Both the position numbers and the translations under genes were made by a program. The notes under the pieces were generated by a model that saw only the letters and a program-made list of their open reading frames with translations, was not told the origin of the DNA and searched no databases. Below, piece after piece: positions 17,248-26,065 of a stretch of 64,000 nucleotides of DNA (position 1 is the first letter of the stretch; every line of letters begins with the position of its first letter). Source of the stretch: Syntrophaceae bacterium UBA6078 (GTDB lineage Bacteria; Desulfobacterota; Syntrophia; Syntrophales; UBA2210); the NCBI GenBank assembly GCA_002428735.1, contig DIXO01000001.1, positions 1 through 64,000 on the forward strand, in the 5' to 3' direction.

Positions 17248-18267
17248 TCACAGAGGAATATCACCCTCCTCCCGCTGCGCGCGCACACCCGCTTCCCGCG
17301 AGTTGACTGCGGGTTTCCATATAATCTGAAGCGCTCCTCCTATCAGAGAAACCAAGATCCGGTTCAAATAGATTATAAAAGAAAGCATGACTGCGTCGGA
17401 AGGCAGGACACCCACACGGTTCAAGAAATATGTAAGTGCCCCTTCGCGTACTCCAAGTCCGCCTAAAGAGATGGGCAAAGCAGTCACAATATATACTATC
17501 GGGAAGATCGCAAAAAAAAGCGTAAAAGGAACATCAATATTGATTGCCTTGGCCAGAAGGAAGGAGGCCATGATATCGGCAAATTGAAAGAAAGCGCTCA
17601 AAAGAAATACGGCAGTCATACTGGCAGGAGGTATCTTTCGCGTATATCCGATAACTCTCAGGATCGTTTCCGCAATCTTCTTGGAACGGCCAGAAATATG
17701 CTCTACCCTTGTGACAAGCACTACACCTAAAATCAGATACCCTCCGAATAGGATGAACAGTGATACCCCTGCCATTACGGGGACTAATATCACGACCGAT
17801 GGGCCGAGGGCGGATCTTAGACTGACCGGGATCATGATAATGGCCATGGTACCCATTGCCAACAACGCCAGCACGCCCCACACTCTCTCTACCAGAACCG
17901 ATGCGGTGATGTCAGCCACTGGTTTTTTTTCAGTTACTCCACAGATCCCGATTCGTACGGCATCCCCTCCAATCACACCCGGAAGAGCGTTTCCATAAAA
18001 ACTGCCGATCAAATAATAGAGAAAAGCCTTGCTTGCCTTGAGACGAATACCAAAGTATGGGAGTAGAATACTCCAGCGGACACCACCAAAATAAAGGGCA
18101 ACAGCCAACAGCGCCGGAGCGGGCCAAATATAAGCGAAGCGAACCTGACCCATCACTTCGACTACCCGTCGCCAATCGAAGAAGGTGATCAAATATATTA
18201 GTATCCCAATTGAAACAATAAGCCGGAGGGGGAAAACTAATCTTCTTGAGAACTTAATCATTAACAC
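17248..18267 (-). CDS. LPG-synthase-type flippase-like integral membrane protein (UPF0104)
   Basis: A 339-residue protein with about eight membrane segments and the family marks of the lysylphosphatidylglycerol synthase transmembrane region: YLIGSFYGNALPGVIGGDAVRI near the N-terminal third and ALPISLGGLGVREGAL near residues 265-285. Members are thought to move lipids or glycolipids between leaflets, but biochemical evidence is thin. It sits in the A+T-rich segment between a methyltransferase and an acyltransferase. Start at MLM or at MIK two codons later. Confidence 0.85.
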   Translation of the reverse strand: MLMIKFSRRLVFPLRLIVSIGILIYLITFFDWRRVVEVMGQVRFAYIWPAPALLAVALYFGGVRWSILLPYFGIRLKASKAFLYYLIGSFYGNALPGVIGGDAVRIGICGVTEKKPVADITASVLVERVWGVLALLAMGTMAIIMIPVSLRSALGPSVVILVPVMAGVSLFILFGGYLILGVVLVTRVEHISGRSKKIAETILRVIGYTRKIPPASMTAVFLLSAFFQFADIMASFLLAKAINIDVPFTLFFAIFPIVYIVTALPISLGGLGVREGALTYFLNRVGVLPSDAVMLSFIIYLNRILVSLIGGALQIIWKPAVNSREAGVRAQREEGDIPL

Positions 18268-18317
18268 CCATACAAATCGTCGGAGAACTTATATGGCCGG
18301 GAAATTGCTAATCTTCC

Positions 18318-18806
18318 TCACGAGATCTTTCTCGCAGGGACTCCGCCGTAGATTTCGTTATCTTCGACATCTGTTACGACAACGCTTCCGGCGGCTATAC
18401 AGCATCCTTTACCAATCTTCACGTTCGAGGCTACGGTAACATGGGATCCGAGCCACGTCCCTCTTCCTATAAAAATAGTCCCGTATTCATAGGGGCCATA
18501 GCGATAAGAGCCATCCTTCAGGGTGTGATTCCCAGCAACGATCGAGCAGAAAGGACCGATAATCACCTCATCATCAAGGAAGACCTCTCCTCCGCCAAGA
18601 TAAGTATTGTAACCGATGTATACATTGTTTCCAGCCGTAACATATTGAGGATTATATATATTCACATTAGCACTAATCCGAAGTCTCGTCCCGCACCTCT
18701 TCAGAGCCTTTGATGCAAGGTATCCCCTGACATCTAAAGCTCTTCCGTACGGGGGAAGAATATCAAGCAGATTGTTCAGGAATGAATAAAATGTTCTATT
18801 AAGCAT
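18318..18806 (-). CDS. Left-handed beta-helix acyltransferase
   Basis: A 162-residue hexapeptide-repeat protein. Repeats such as VYIGYNTYLGGG, VIIGPFCSIVAGNHT and VKIGKGCCIAAGS form the triangular helix, and the histidine in AGNHT is where the catalytic base of xenobiotic/sugar O-acetyltransferases lies. It ends with GVPARKIS, so the usual short C-terminal tail is nearly absent. It likely acetylates a sugar in the repeat unit with acetyl-CoA; acceptor inferred from context. The DNA is A+T-rich here. Confidence 0.85.
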   Translation of the reverse strand: MLNRTFYSFLNNLLDILPPYGRALDVRGYLASKALKRCGTRLRISANVNIYNPQYVTAGNNVYIGYNTYLGGGEVFLDDEVIIGPFCSIVAGNHTLKDGSYRYGPYEYGTIFIGRGTWLGSHVTVASNVKIGKGCCIAAGSVVVTDVEDNEIYGGVPARKIS

Positions 18807-18854
18807 TTTACCCGGACCACAAGGGCGTCAAACAAAAAAATATCTCAGGGCATC

Positions 18855-19799
18855 TCACTTCCTATTCAAAAAGAGTCTCCTGATCTGAAAGTTAGGAGTC
18901 TTGTTCACTTCCTCCAATATACGATAGACATACTGACCAAGAAAACCTACTGACGCCAGAATAAGACCTGAGAAGAAACATAAACCGGTAATCAGAGAGG
19001 TCCAGCCGGGGGCCTTAATCGGCCAAGGGAACCCCGTCAAATACTGCATGACAAAGGCGAACGCGGCCGCAACCGACAGTAGAGAAATGAAAATGCCGGT
19101 ATTGGCAACATACCTCAGCGGAATCTCTGAAAAAACCTGCAGATTCTTGAACAGGGCCTTGACGAGACCCGTTCTGGTGTAATTCGAGGGGCGGAGACCC
19201 TTTTGATGTTTCACTGATACATTGGTTATTCGGCGGGTTGTCTTGTAGATCAAAGGCCCCATGAGAGGATTTGCCGTTTTGTGTTCGAGGAGGCGTATTA
19301 CAAAAGTCTTGGTCATCATGCGAAAACAACCTGACTTTAACTGAGATGGTTTATCAAATATCATCGAATTCAAACGATTTGCCGCCCAACTCCCCATTTC
19401 TCTCCACCGACTTCTGTCACGAGATCCCGGCACTCCGATTACAACATCCCATCTCCCCGGATCTTCGTTGAATTTTTCCAAGAGACAATCGATCTGGTCT
19501 GGCCGATATTCCAGATCGTCATCGAAGGTTACCGCATAGTCCCCGGAGGCATGGGCCAATCCAGCCATAAGCGCGTGAAACTGCCCCCGGTTGGTGAACA
19601 GCTGCACAATCGTCATCTTGAGAAAGCTCTTTTCGGCTACTTCCTGCAGCTTCTCGTATGTACCATCTAAGCTGCCGTCATCGGCAATGACTACCTCAAA
19701 ATCATGCTCACTGCCGGCGACATACTGCTCGATAGCTGACACTGTTTCCCCAATGAATTCCGATGAGTGATAGGTCGGAATAACTATCGATATCAGCAT
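18855..19799 (-). CDS. Family 2 glycosyltransferase, DPM1/GtrB type, with two C-terminal membrane spans
   Basis: A 314-residue protein: an N-terminal GT-A domain (ISIVIPTYHSSEFIGETV, IADDGSLDGT, VTFDDDLEYRPDQI) and two C-terminal hydrophobic spans (about residues 230-255 and 265-295). This is the layout of polyprenyl-phosphate sugar transferases such as ArnC and GtrB, which load one sugar on undecaprenyl phosphate for later transfer in the periplasm. ATP-grasp precedes it with TAAATG spacing, so the two are likely cotranslated. Sugar unknown. Confidence 0.88.
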   Translation of the reverse strand: MLISIVIPTYHSSEFIGETVSAIEQYVAGSEHDFEVVIADDGSLDGTYEKLQEVAEKSFLKMTIVQLFTNRGQFHALMAGLAHASGDYAVTFDDDLEYRPDQIDCLLEKFNEDPGRWDVVIGVPGSRDRSRWREMGSWAANRLNSMIFDKPSQLKSGCFRMMTKTFVIRLLEHKTANPLMGPLIYKTTRRITNVSVKHQKGLRPSNYTRTGLVKALFKNLQVFSEIPLRYVANTGIFISLLSVAAAFAFVMQYLTGFPWPIKAPGWTSLITGLCFFSGLILASVGFLGQYVYRILEEVNKTPNFQIRRLFLNRK

Positions 19800-20984
19800 T
19801 TACCGCACCTCGATATGGAGTTCCTGAATGATACCGTCCGCAAACAGTTCAGCGGCATCGACATCTTTGGCCGTTACCACCACACTTCCGATCCTATCGG
19901 GCCCCACGCGAAATCTACGAACCGGGCTGCCAACCGGATAATCCAGATCAATCGCGACCACCCCTCTACGCCGCATCAGATCCTCGGTGGATCGGTAAGA
20001 AACAAGTCTGCCGTTCTTTGGGGCCTCAATAATCCTGATCGCTGAGGCTGGCCCGGTTGAGAATGATAGCACAGGCACCTCACCAAGAGCAAAGGAAAGC
20101 GCCACCTGGTATAGGTCGATACCGTGGTGCAAAAGAATAATTTCAGGGATCCCGGTCGCCCCTATCCGGGCACCGATTTCAAGAATTTTGATGCCTCTTT
20201 TGGTATTAATAAGATCGCAATTACAGACGGCATTCGTGATTCCCAGGGCACTCGCAGCCTCCTCACAGACATCCCGTGCATCATCCTGCACATCCCGCGA
20301 CAACCGAGAGGGACAGGAATGGCCGATCGGCACCGTAACCGGTGGAGGTGTCACGGTGTCATTGTGACACAGAAAGGCAGACATCTCACCGTCAACAATT
20401 ACGGCCTGTGCTCCGAACTCTTCACCAGCGAGGAGTTCCTCAACAAGGACGGCCGTGCCGGAAGCAATCTCTTTCGAAGACCGAAACGCCTCTTCCATAT
20501 CATCTCCAGACGTTACAACCGTTATGCCCCGCGATCCCGAACTGTTCGGCGCCTTGATGATAACAGGCAAACCGATCTCTTCCACGGCTGATTTTGCATC
20601 ATCCAAGGTCATGCATTCAGAGAAACGGGCAGCCGGCACCCTTCTGTCTTTAAAACGCCGCTGCATCAGTATCTTATCGCTCGTGAGGAGCGCGGTCTCA
20701 AAACTAACCCCCGGCAATCCAAGTTTCTCATTGAGATATCCAATTGCTGGTATCGCGACATCGGTACCGGTAGTTGTAACCGCATCGATCTTATGTTTTC
20801 TTGCAAGACTGAGAAGTTTTTTTCTGTCCGTAGTGTCGACGCGCCACACATCGTGCGCAATTTTCATCCCCGGGTAGTCCCCATATGAGGCAACCGTGAC
20901 ATGGTGGCCTGATTCAATCACCCGTTTGATCAAAGGGATCTGATAGACACCGGCACCAAGGATCAGGACATGTTTCTGCCTCAT
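19800..20984 (-). CDS. ATP-grasp ligase family protein
   Basis: A 394-residue protein with the ATP-grasp order: an N-terminal Rossmann-like domain (VLILGAGVYQIPLIKRVIES), a central lid with VIIKAPNSSGSRGI and AVLVEELLAGEEFGAQAVI, and the magnesium-binding strand ILEIGARIGATGIPEII. The family joins a carboxylate to an amine or thiol through an acyl-phosphate. It lies between a polyprenyl-sugar transferase and a membrane glycosyltransferase-like protein, overlapping the latter by 4 bases, so it may attach an amino acid or small acid to an aminosugar. That is inference; the substrate is unknown. Confidence 0.85.
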   Translation of the reverse strand: MRQKHVLILGAGVYQIPLIKRVIESGHHVTVASYGDYPGMKIAHDVWRVDTTDRKKLLSLARKHKIDAVTTTGTDVAIPAIGYLNEKLGLPGVSFETALLTSDKILMQRRFKDRRVPAARFSECMTLDDAKSAVEEIGLPVIIKAPNSSGSRGITVVTSGDDMEEAFRSSKEIASGTAVLVEELLAGEEFGAQAVIVDGEMSAFLCHNDTVTPPPVTVPIGHSCPSRLSRDVQDDARDVCEEAASALGITNAVCNCDLINTKRGIKILEIGARIGATGIPEIILLHHGIDLYQVALSFALGEVPVLSFSTGPASAIRIIEAPKNGRLVSYRSTEDLMRRRGVVAIDLDYPVGSPVRRFRVGPDRIGSVVVTAKDVDAAELFADGIIQELHIEVR

Positions 20985-23029
20985 CTGCCATCTCCCCTAA
21001 TACCTATCATGCCTCCTTCCATAGTTCGCACGATCTGATACACCCTGACATCGTCGTTCGCATACACTTTCTGTATCGAGGGAGATCGCTTAATTTTCTC
21101 TTCGCACCCGGGGAAACTGCCCCGCTCCTTTTCTCCGATAAAGAGGTACCCGATGCCCAGTTCCTCCAGGAGCCGCAGACGCTCGCGATCATCATCGGTC
21201 TGGAAGATTTGCCGTATCTTATCGACCCTTCCGTCGATGACCGCCCTGTTCGGATACCTGTTACGCGCTATCTTCCAGTGAGCAAGGGACGCCCTCCTCT
21301 CTCCGAAACAGACGGTAAGCGAATAATCGAAGTGGCCGGGGTAGTCGATCCGCGACTGAACAACGGCATCATGAGGCGTGTTCTGCCGCAGCCACTGCGC
21401 GGCGGCCATCTCGTCCCGAGATATGTATGTAGTAAAGGTTTCGTCATCCGTATCGATCAGAGAATATATATCCGTCGCCACCGTGGGCACGGCAGCGATG
21501 GCGCAGGCAAGCATAATCAGCATGCCCTTTTTCAACGCCACTTTATACAGGTAGCACCCTGCCGACAGGAAGAGGGGAATCGTAAGAAGGTAGAGTCCCT
21601 TCCGCAGGAAGACGTTTCCCTCCAGTGCCTCCGTCACAAAGGCCATGGCAAGGAGGGACACCGCTATCAGTGACAGGAGCAGTACCCCTTCGGGTCTCTT
21701 CACCATGGCCTTCGATCCCATCATTCCCCACACGAACAGAAAGCCGAGTTCCATGGGGACAAGAACAAACACCAGAATCGTATTCACACTGGGTTTGATG
21801 ACAATCTTATTGGAATATTCCTGCATGGCAAAGATGTCGATATAGTACATCAGCAGGGCAACACCGATCCCTACGGTGAGGAGAGTCAAGAGCTGGACAA
21901 CTTCCCCCCTGTTTCGTGAATGATACATCCCCCATATCCAGTAGACCGCATACGAAGCCGCGAAGAGAAGAAAAACCACGAGATCGGTCATGGCAAGGCC
22001 GGACAGGAGGAGGCCCAGAGCGATCCCCCGGGGACACGACGGTCTTTCTCGTATGATCATCATCACGAGAATGATCATCATGACGGCCAGAGGAAACTGC
22101 GGCTCGAACAGGATGATCCTTGTCCACGACTGCGAGGTGTAGCTCATCTGACCGGCCAGGGCGTTCAGCAAGGCTATGTCCACCCGGGTCGCGATCCATT
22201 TCAAAAGGAAAAATACCCAGTGATACGAGCAGAAGAAGAGAGGCACGGATGCTACGAGGAGGAACCGTCTCTTTTTCAGGATCACATCCCTGTTCCCATC
22301 GGTGACCATTTCGGCGAGTTTCAGGAACAGGATGGAGAAGAAGAAAGGAATGTTGAGGATCGAGACGACCGAAACAATCTTTCTGATATCATCCGCCCTC
22401 CCGCCGAGGTTGTATATGAATGCCGGGAGGGTGTACCAGAGAAAGTAGTAGTTGTGCATCTTCATCCCCGCATAGTAATAATTATCGGGGGGAACACCGT
22501 GGGACAGGGCAACCGCTGTCAGCGCGCGAAGAATGTAATCGTGCCCGAAGAGACCGGTAAGGGCATACCCCTTGTCCGTCAGGACTCCCGCATTCGCGAA
22601 GGGCACCGTGATGACCGCCATGAGGTAGAAGGCCACGAGCAATCCAATGGAAACCGGGATAACGGGGACATCTCCCGGAAGGAGATCCCCGTTTTTTTTC
22701 TTCGACAGGGACGCCAGGAGAGCCAGAAGAGCAACGATCCCGACATAACCCAGCAGCAGGGCGGGGATATGCCACCCGACCTTCGCCACAATAATAAGAA
22801 TGACCAGTCCGGTTACCGCGATCCCCAGCGGGGTGCCATAGACCAGGGCCAGGAAAGGCCGGTCTCCTCTGATACTGAAATACACGTAACCCGGGACAAT
22901 GAAGAATGCATACCCCGCGATAACTTCCGCCACAATCTTCGTGTCGGCAATGAAAAACAAACCCGCACAGAGCGCCGCTGCCATGGGAATGACGAGAATC
23001 AGCCATTGTTGGGCGGTCTTGGTATTCAT
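20981..23029 (-). CDS. Multi-span membrane protein, GT-C-like
   Basis: A 682-residue protein with about a dozen hydrophobic segments and a C-terminal soluble region (after about residue 520). The first periplasmic loop contains GLFGHDYILRAL and NYYYAGMKMHNYYFLWY; an acidic/His site in the first loop is typical of GT-C transferases such as Pmt/ArnT. This would transfer sugars from polyprenyl-phosphate donors at the outer leaflet, fitting the neighbouring GtrB-like enzyme. I cannot assign it to a named family. Its stop overlaps the ATP-grasp start as ATGA. Confidence 0.7.
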   Translation of the reverse strand: MNTKTAQQWLILVIPMAAALCAGLFFIADTKIVAEVIAGYAFFIVPGYVYFSIRGDRPFLALVYGTPLGIAVTGLVILIIVAKVGWHIPALLLGYVGIVALLALLASLSKKKNGDLLPGDVPVIPVSIGLLVAFYLMAVITVPFANAGVLTDKGYALTGLFGHDYILRALTAVALSHGVPPDNYYYAGMKMHNYYFLWYTLPAFIYNLGGRADDIRKIVSVVSILNIPFFFSILFLKLAEMVTDGNRDVILKKRRFLLVASVPLFFCSYHWVFFLLKWIATRVDIALLNALAGQMSYTSQSWTRIILFEPQFPLAVMMIILVMMIIRERPSCPRGIALGLLLSGLAMTDLVVFLLFAASYAVYWIWGMYHSRNRGEVVQLLTLLTVGIGVALLMYYIDIFAMQEYSNKIVIKPSVNTILVFVLVPMELGFLFVWGMMGSKAMVKRPEGVLLLSLIAVSLLAMAFVTEALEGNVFLRKGLYLLTIPLFLSAGCYLYKVALKKGMLIMLACAIAAVPTVATDIYSLIDTDDETFTTYISRDEMAAAQWLRQNTPHDAVVQSRIDYPGHFDYSLTVCFGERRASLAHWKIARNRYPNRAVIDGRVDKIRQIFQTDDDRERLRLLEELGIGYLFIGEKERGSFPGCEEKIKRSPSIQKVYANDDVRVYQIVRTMEGGMIGIRGDGR

Positions 23030-23128
23030 GCTGTCGTCGGCACTCGCCTGTTCAGAGAAAGATTACTCTGCTTTGAATGCTGCATTTCACTCCGTATAGC
23101 CCTGTCATGTGAGAGATAGAGCATCCCG

Positions 23129-24388
23129 CTACCGCTGCTGTCCATCGTCGCTTACAGCATGGCTGCCACGCGCCTCCAGTCTGGTTTCAGCGACCTGTCT
23201 CGTGGCAACGAACATCGCCGTCAGATACCAGAAATGAGGGTAGTAGAGAACAGAAAGGCCTGAGGCGGATGCGAAGAAACCCGCCGCCGAGGCCAGGAAG
23301 GCGAGAGACAGGGTGTGCAGGTACTCGAGATCAAGATCATTTTGATATCTCAGCCGCACCAAAGCGAGGAGTTCCTTCAAATTAACCGAAAGGAGCATGA
23401 AATAGATGATGATCCCCGGGATTCCCAACTCCGGGAGCAGGGTGAACCACAGTGAGTGAGCGGTGCGCCCCCACATGCCGCGGAGAAATTCCTCAGGCTG
23501 ATATTCCTCGAACCTCACGGGGAAGTTGTTTCCACCGACTCCGAAAGGATAATCGAGGAACATGTCCGTTGCCGCCTCCCATGTCAGAATTCTTCCGTGG
23601 ATCGTCCCTGATTTCGCGTCCGTTATTGTGGACATCTCCGCCCGGTATTCCTGGCTGGTGTACGCGAAAAACGCAAAGGCGGCCAGACATATCACAACGA
23701 ACATCCTGACCTTATGCCGGCTTATCAGCCACGCGACAGCGACCATGGCTATGAGGCCCACAAGTCCGCCCCGGGAGAAGGAAGTAATGATGGTGGCAAC
23801 CCCCAGAATAAACACCCCGATATACAACAACTTTTTTATCTTCACCCTCTCATGGTAATAGAGATGCACAACGAAGGGGAGCATCATGTTCACATACAAC
23901 GCTATCTCGTTCTCATCATGGAACCATCCGCCGGACCCTTTTCCACCATGGGTGATCCCGTAATAACTGATATAGGCCATGATGAGAACATTGATAACAA
24001 AGAGCCTCCTCAGGCGCCCTACGGAGTCAACCAGGATAATAACGGAAAGGATAAAGGGCATGAATTTCAGCATCCCCCACCCGGTCATGAGGGCATAATA
24101 ATTATTCTTGGCGAAGGGAACATGGATAAAGAGGAGGAGGATAAAGGCCCAGATAAGCCGCGTCTGACGACTCCACGAAAGATAAATCTTGCCGCTGAAC
24201 ACCACGCATCCCGTAAGAAGCACAATGGCGACCGCCCCGGGCCGGAGAAATCCGAGGAAGGGAATAACGTCCTGTGGGCGCGCGAAATCGACAATAAGGT
24301 ACAGAACTGCAATAAAAAACCATCCTCGTTGACTGGCCGCCGCCTCTTCCTGCACAACAACCTGGATAGGCATCTCCTGCGTGATCAT
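23129..24388 (-). CDS. O-antigen ligase-like protein, exosortase-system type
   Basis: A 419-residue protein with about ten membrane segments and a large polar loop (residues about 265-330) bearing HGRILTWEAATDMFLDYPFGVGGNNFP and AHSLWFTLLPELGI, the Wzy/WaaL pattern. The opening FARPQDVIPFLGFLRPGAVAI matches the ligases described as exosortase A system-associated (TIGR03097). These are believed to place oligosaccharide on exported proteins or lipids in the periplasm. With an exosortase gene 5 kb away, the assignment is consistent. It could instead be the chain polymerase (Wzy). Confidence 0.85.
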   Translation of the reverse strand: MITQEMPIQVVVQEEAAASQRGWFFIAVLYLIVDFARPQDVIPFLGFLRPGAVAIVLLTGCVVFSGKIYLSWSRQTRLIWAFILLLFIHVPFAKNNYYALMTGWGMLKFMPFILSVIILVDSVGRLRRLFVINVLIMAYISYYGITHGGKGSGGWFHDENEIALYVNMMLPFVVHLYYHERVKIKKLLYIGVFILGVATIITSFSRGGLVGLIAMVAVAWLISRHKVRMFVVICLAAFAFFAYTSQEYRAEMSTITDAKSGTIHGRILTWEAATDMFLDYPFGVGGNNFPVRFEEYQPEEFLRGMWGRTAHSLWFTLLPELGIPGIIIYFMLLSVNLKELLALVRLRYQNDLDLEYLHTLSLAFLASAAGFFASASGLSVLYYPHFWYLTAMFVATRQVAETRLEARGSHAVSDDGQQR

Positions 24389-24519
24389 TCAGATACCCTT
24401 TTTTTCATGCAGCGTCTTCCCCGGTTTTTTCCAACGCGACTCTCTTTCCATCTCACAACAGATCCCTCATGCCATAGCAGGAGAGTATAGACGCGTCAAT
24501 AACCGCCGTATATCTTCTC

Positions 24520-26010
24520 CTATGCTTCACCCTTCGTATCGTTCCGCGACAGGGGACGATTGCGGCGCGTCATCAGTTCCCACAGCACCGTTATCACGTT
24601 GCGCTGGAAAAGGGCATAGTATCCTACATATGAAGCTGCGCCGATAATAAGCGTGGCAATGATATATATGACATCCGTCCCCTGCCGAGGAACAAACATG
24701 TCAAGATAGACGGACCGGAAAAAGACCAGGACGACCATCATGGACAGGACGGCATATACCGGGTGGCTGATCGCCTTGAGATAGGATGAGATCCGGAGGG
24801 CAAGAAGCCGAAGCGTCATCCAGGTCTGCACGATCCGTACGAGAGGATGAACGGTTATCCACGGTATAGCCACATAGATCAGACCGTAGCGGGCGGCCAC
24901 AAAGAATGAAAGAGGGAGCAGAACCACATTCACCAGATTGAAGTAGACATTAACCCTCGGCAGTCCCTTCGCGTTGTATACAATCGCGTTCACCGACGCC
25001 AGGGCCACGAATATCTGAGCGACGCACAGCATCTTGAACGGTATGATCGCATCCATCCATTTGGTGCCGAGGAGAGCGAGGATCATCTCATCTGCGATAA
25101 AGATCCCACCGCAGTAAAGGGGTAGCGCGATGATTCCCAAAATTTTCACCATTTTCAGGAAAAAATCGTTAAAGGTTTTCGGGTCGTTCTGGCACCGTGA
25201 AAAGAGAGGGAAGGAGACACGGTTTATCAGCGAAATAACCTTGTCAGTGGGAATAACCGCCAGCTGCAGAGCCATGGAATAGTAACCCAGCTTCGAGGCT
25301 CCCAGCATGCGGCCGGCGAAGAAGCAGTCGCTCTTCGTGTAGACATAATAGAGGGAATTGCCAATCGCCACATGGATACCGTAATGGAGATAGGGCTTCA
25401 ATCGATCAAATTCGAAGCTGAGCCGCGGTCGCCATCCCGAAAAAGACATGACGAGAACCGCCCGGCACGCGGTCCTCACGATATTCCCGCCGATCAGCGT
25501 CCAGACGCCGCTCCCCAGCACTGCCATGATGATCATGCTGACGCAGGATATGATTACCGACGTGGCCTCGATGAGACCGGTGACCTTGAATTTCAATTCG
25601 CGCAAGAGGATATTCTGCGGAACAATGATCAAGGCCCCCAGCATAAAGATGATCGCCATCGACTGAGTGAGGGGGATCAGACTCTCATTGCGGAAGACCG
25701 CTGCGGTCGGGTAAGCAATGACAATGCAGGAAAGACTGAGGAGGAATCCCCATCCTACAATAAACCAGAAGATGCTTGATAGCTCATCCTGTGTGATCTC
25801 ATCCCGCTGGACGATGGCCGACCCGAGGCCGATCTCGCTGAAGAGCACAACGTACCCGGTAAAGATCGTGGCCATCTCCATCATCCCATAATCTTCGGGG
25901 ATCAGGATCCGGGCGATGATAATTGTGGTGATCCATGAAAAAGTCTGGCTGATGATCCGAAAGAACGCAAGCCAGCTGGCCCCGGCAAATGCCGTCTGGA
26001 GGATGTTCAT
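24520..26010 (-). CDS. Wzx-type polysaccharide flippase (MOP superfamily)
   Basis: A 496-residue protein with about 12 membrane spans. The start MNILQTAFAGASWLAFFRI and the segment PEDYGMMEMATIFTGYVVLFSEIGLGSAIVQR are typical of lipopolysaccharide biosynthesis flippases (PF13440 type). It would carry the undecaprenyl-linked repeat unit from the cytoplasmic to the periplasmic leaflet. The 131-base gap downstream is the widest in this part of the locus and could hold an internal promoter, but I see no clear hexamers. Length is usual. Confidence 0.9.
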   Translation of the reverse strand: MNILQTAFAGASWLAFFRIISQTFSWITTIIIARILIPEDYGMMEMATIFTGYVVLFSEIGLGSAIVQRDEITQDELSSIFWFIVGWGFLLSLSCIVIAYPTAAVFRNESLIPLTQSMAIIFMLGALIIVPQNILLRELKFKVTGLIEATSVIISCVSMIIMAVLGSGVWTLIGGNIVRTACRAVLVMSFSGWRPRLSFEFDRLKPYLHYGIHVAIGNSLYYVYTKSDCFFAGRMLGASKLGYYSMALQLAVIPTDKVISLINRVSFPLFSRCQNDPKTFNDFFLKMVKILGIIALPLYCGGIFIADEMILALLGTKWMDAIIPFKMLCVAQIFVALASVNAIVYNAKGLPRVNVYFNLVNVVLLPLSFFVAARYGLIYVAIPWITVHPLVRIVQTWMTLRLLALRISSYLKAISHPVYAVLSMMVVLVFFRSVYLDMFVPRQGTDVIYIIATLIIGAASYVGYYALFQRNVITVLWELMTRRNRPLSRNDTKGEA

Positions 26011-26065
26011 GGGCGGGTATCCCTGCTATCCCTGCGGGACGGGGTTCCTCGTTGCAGTCTCTGTG

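Noticed and set aside
21920..23119. 399-codon plus-strand frame opposite the membrane protein gene
   Set aside because: It is Glu/Arg/His/Gln-rich, as typical for the antisense of a membrane-protein gene, and has no family features.
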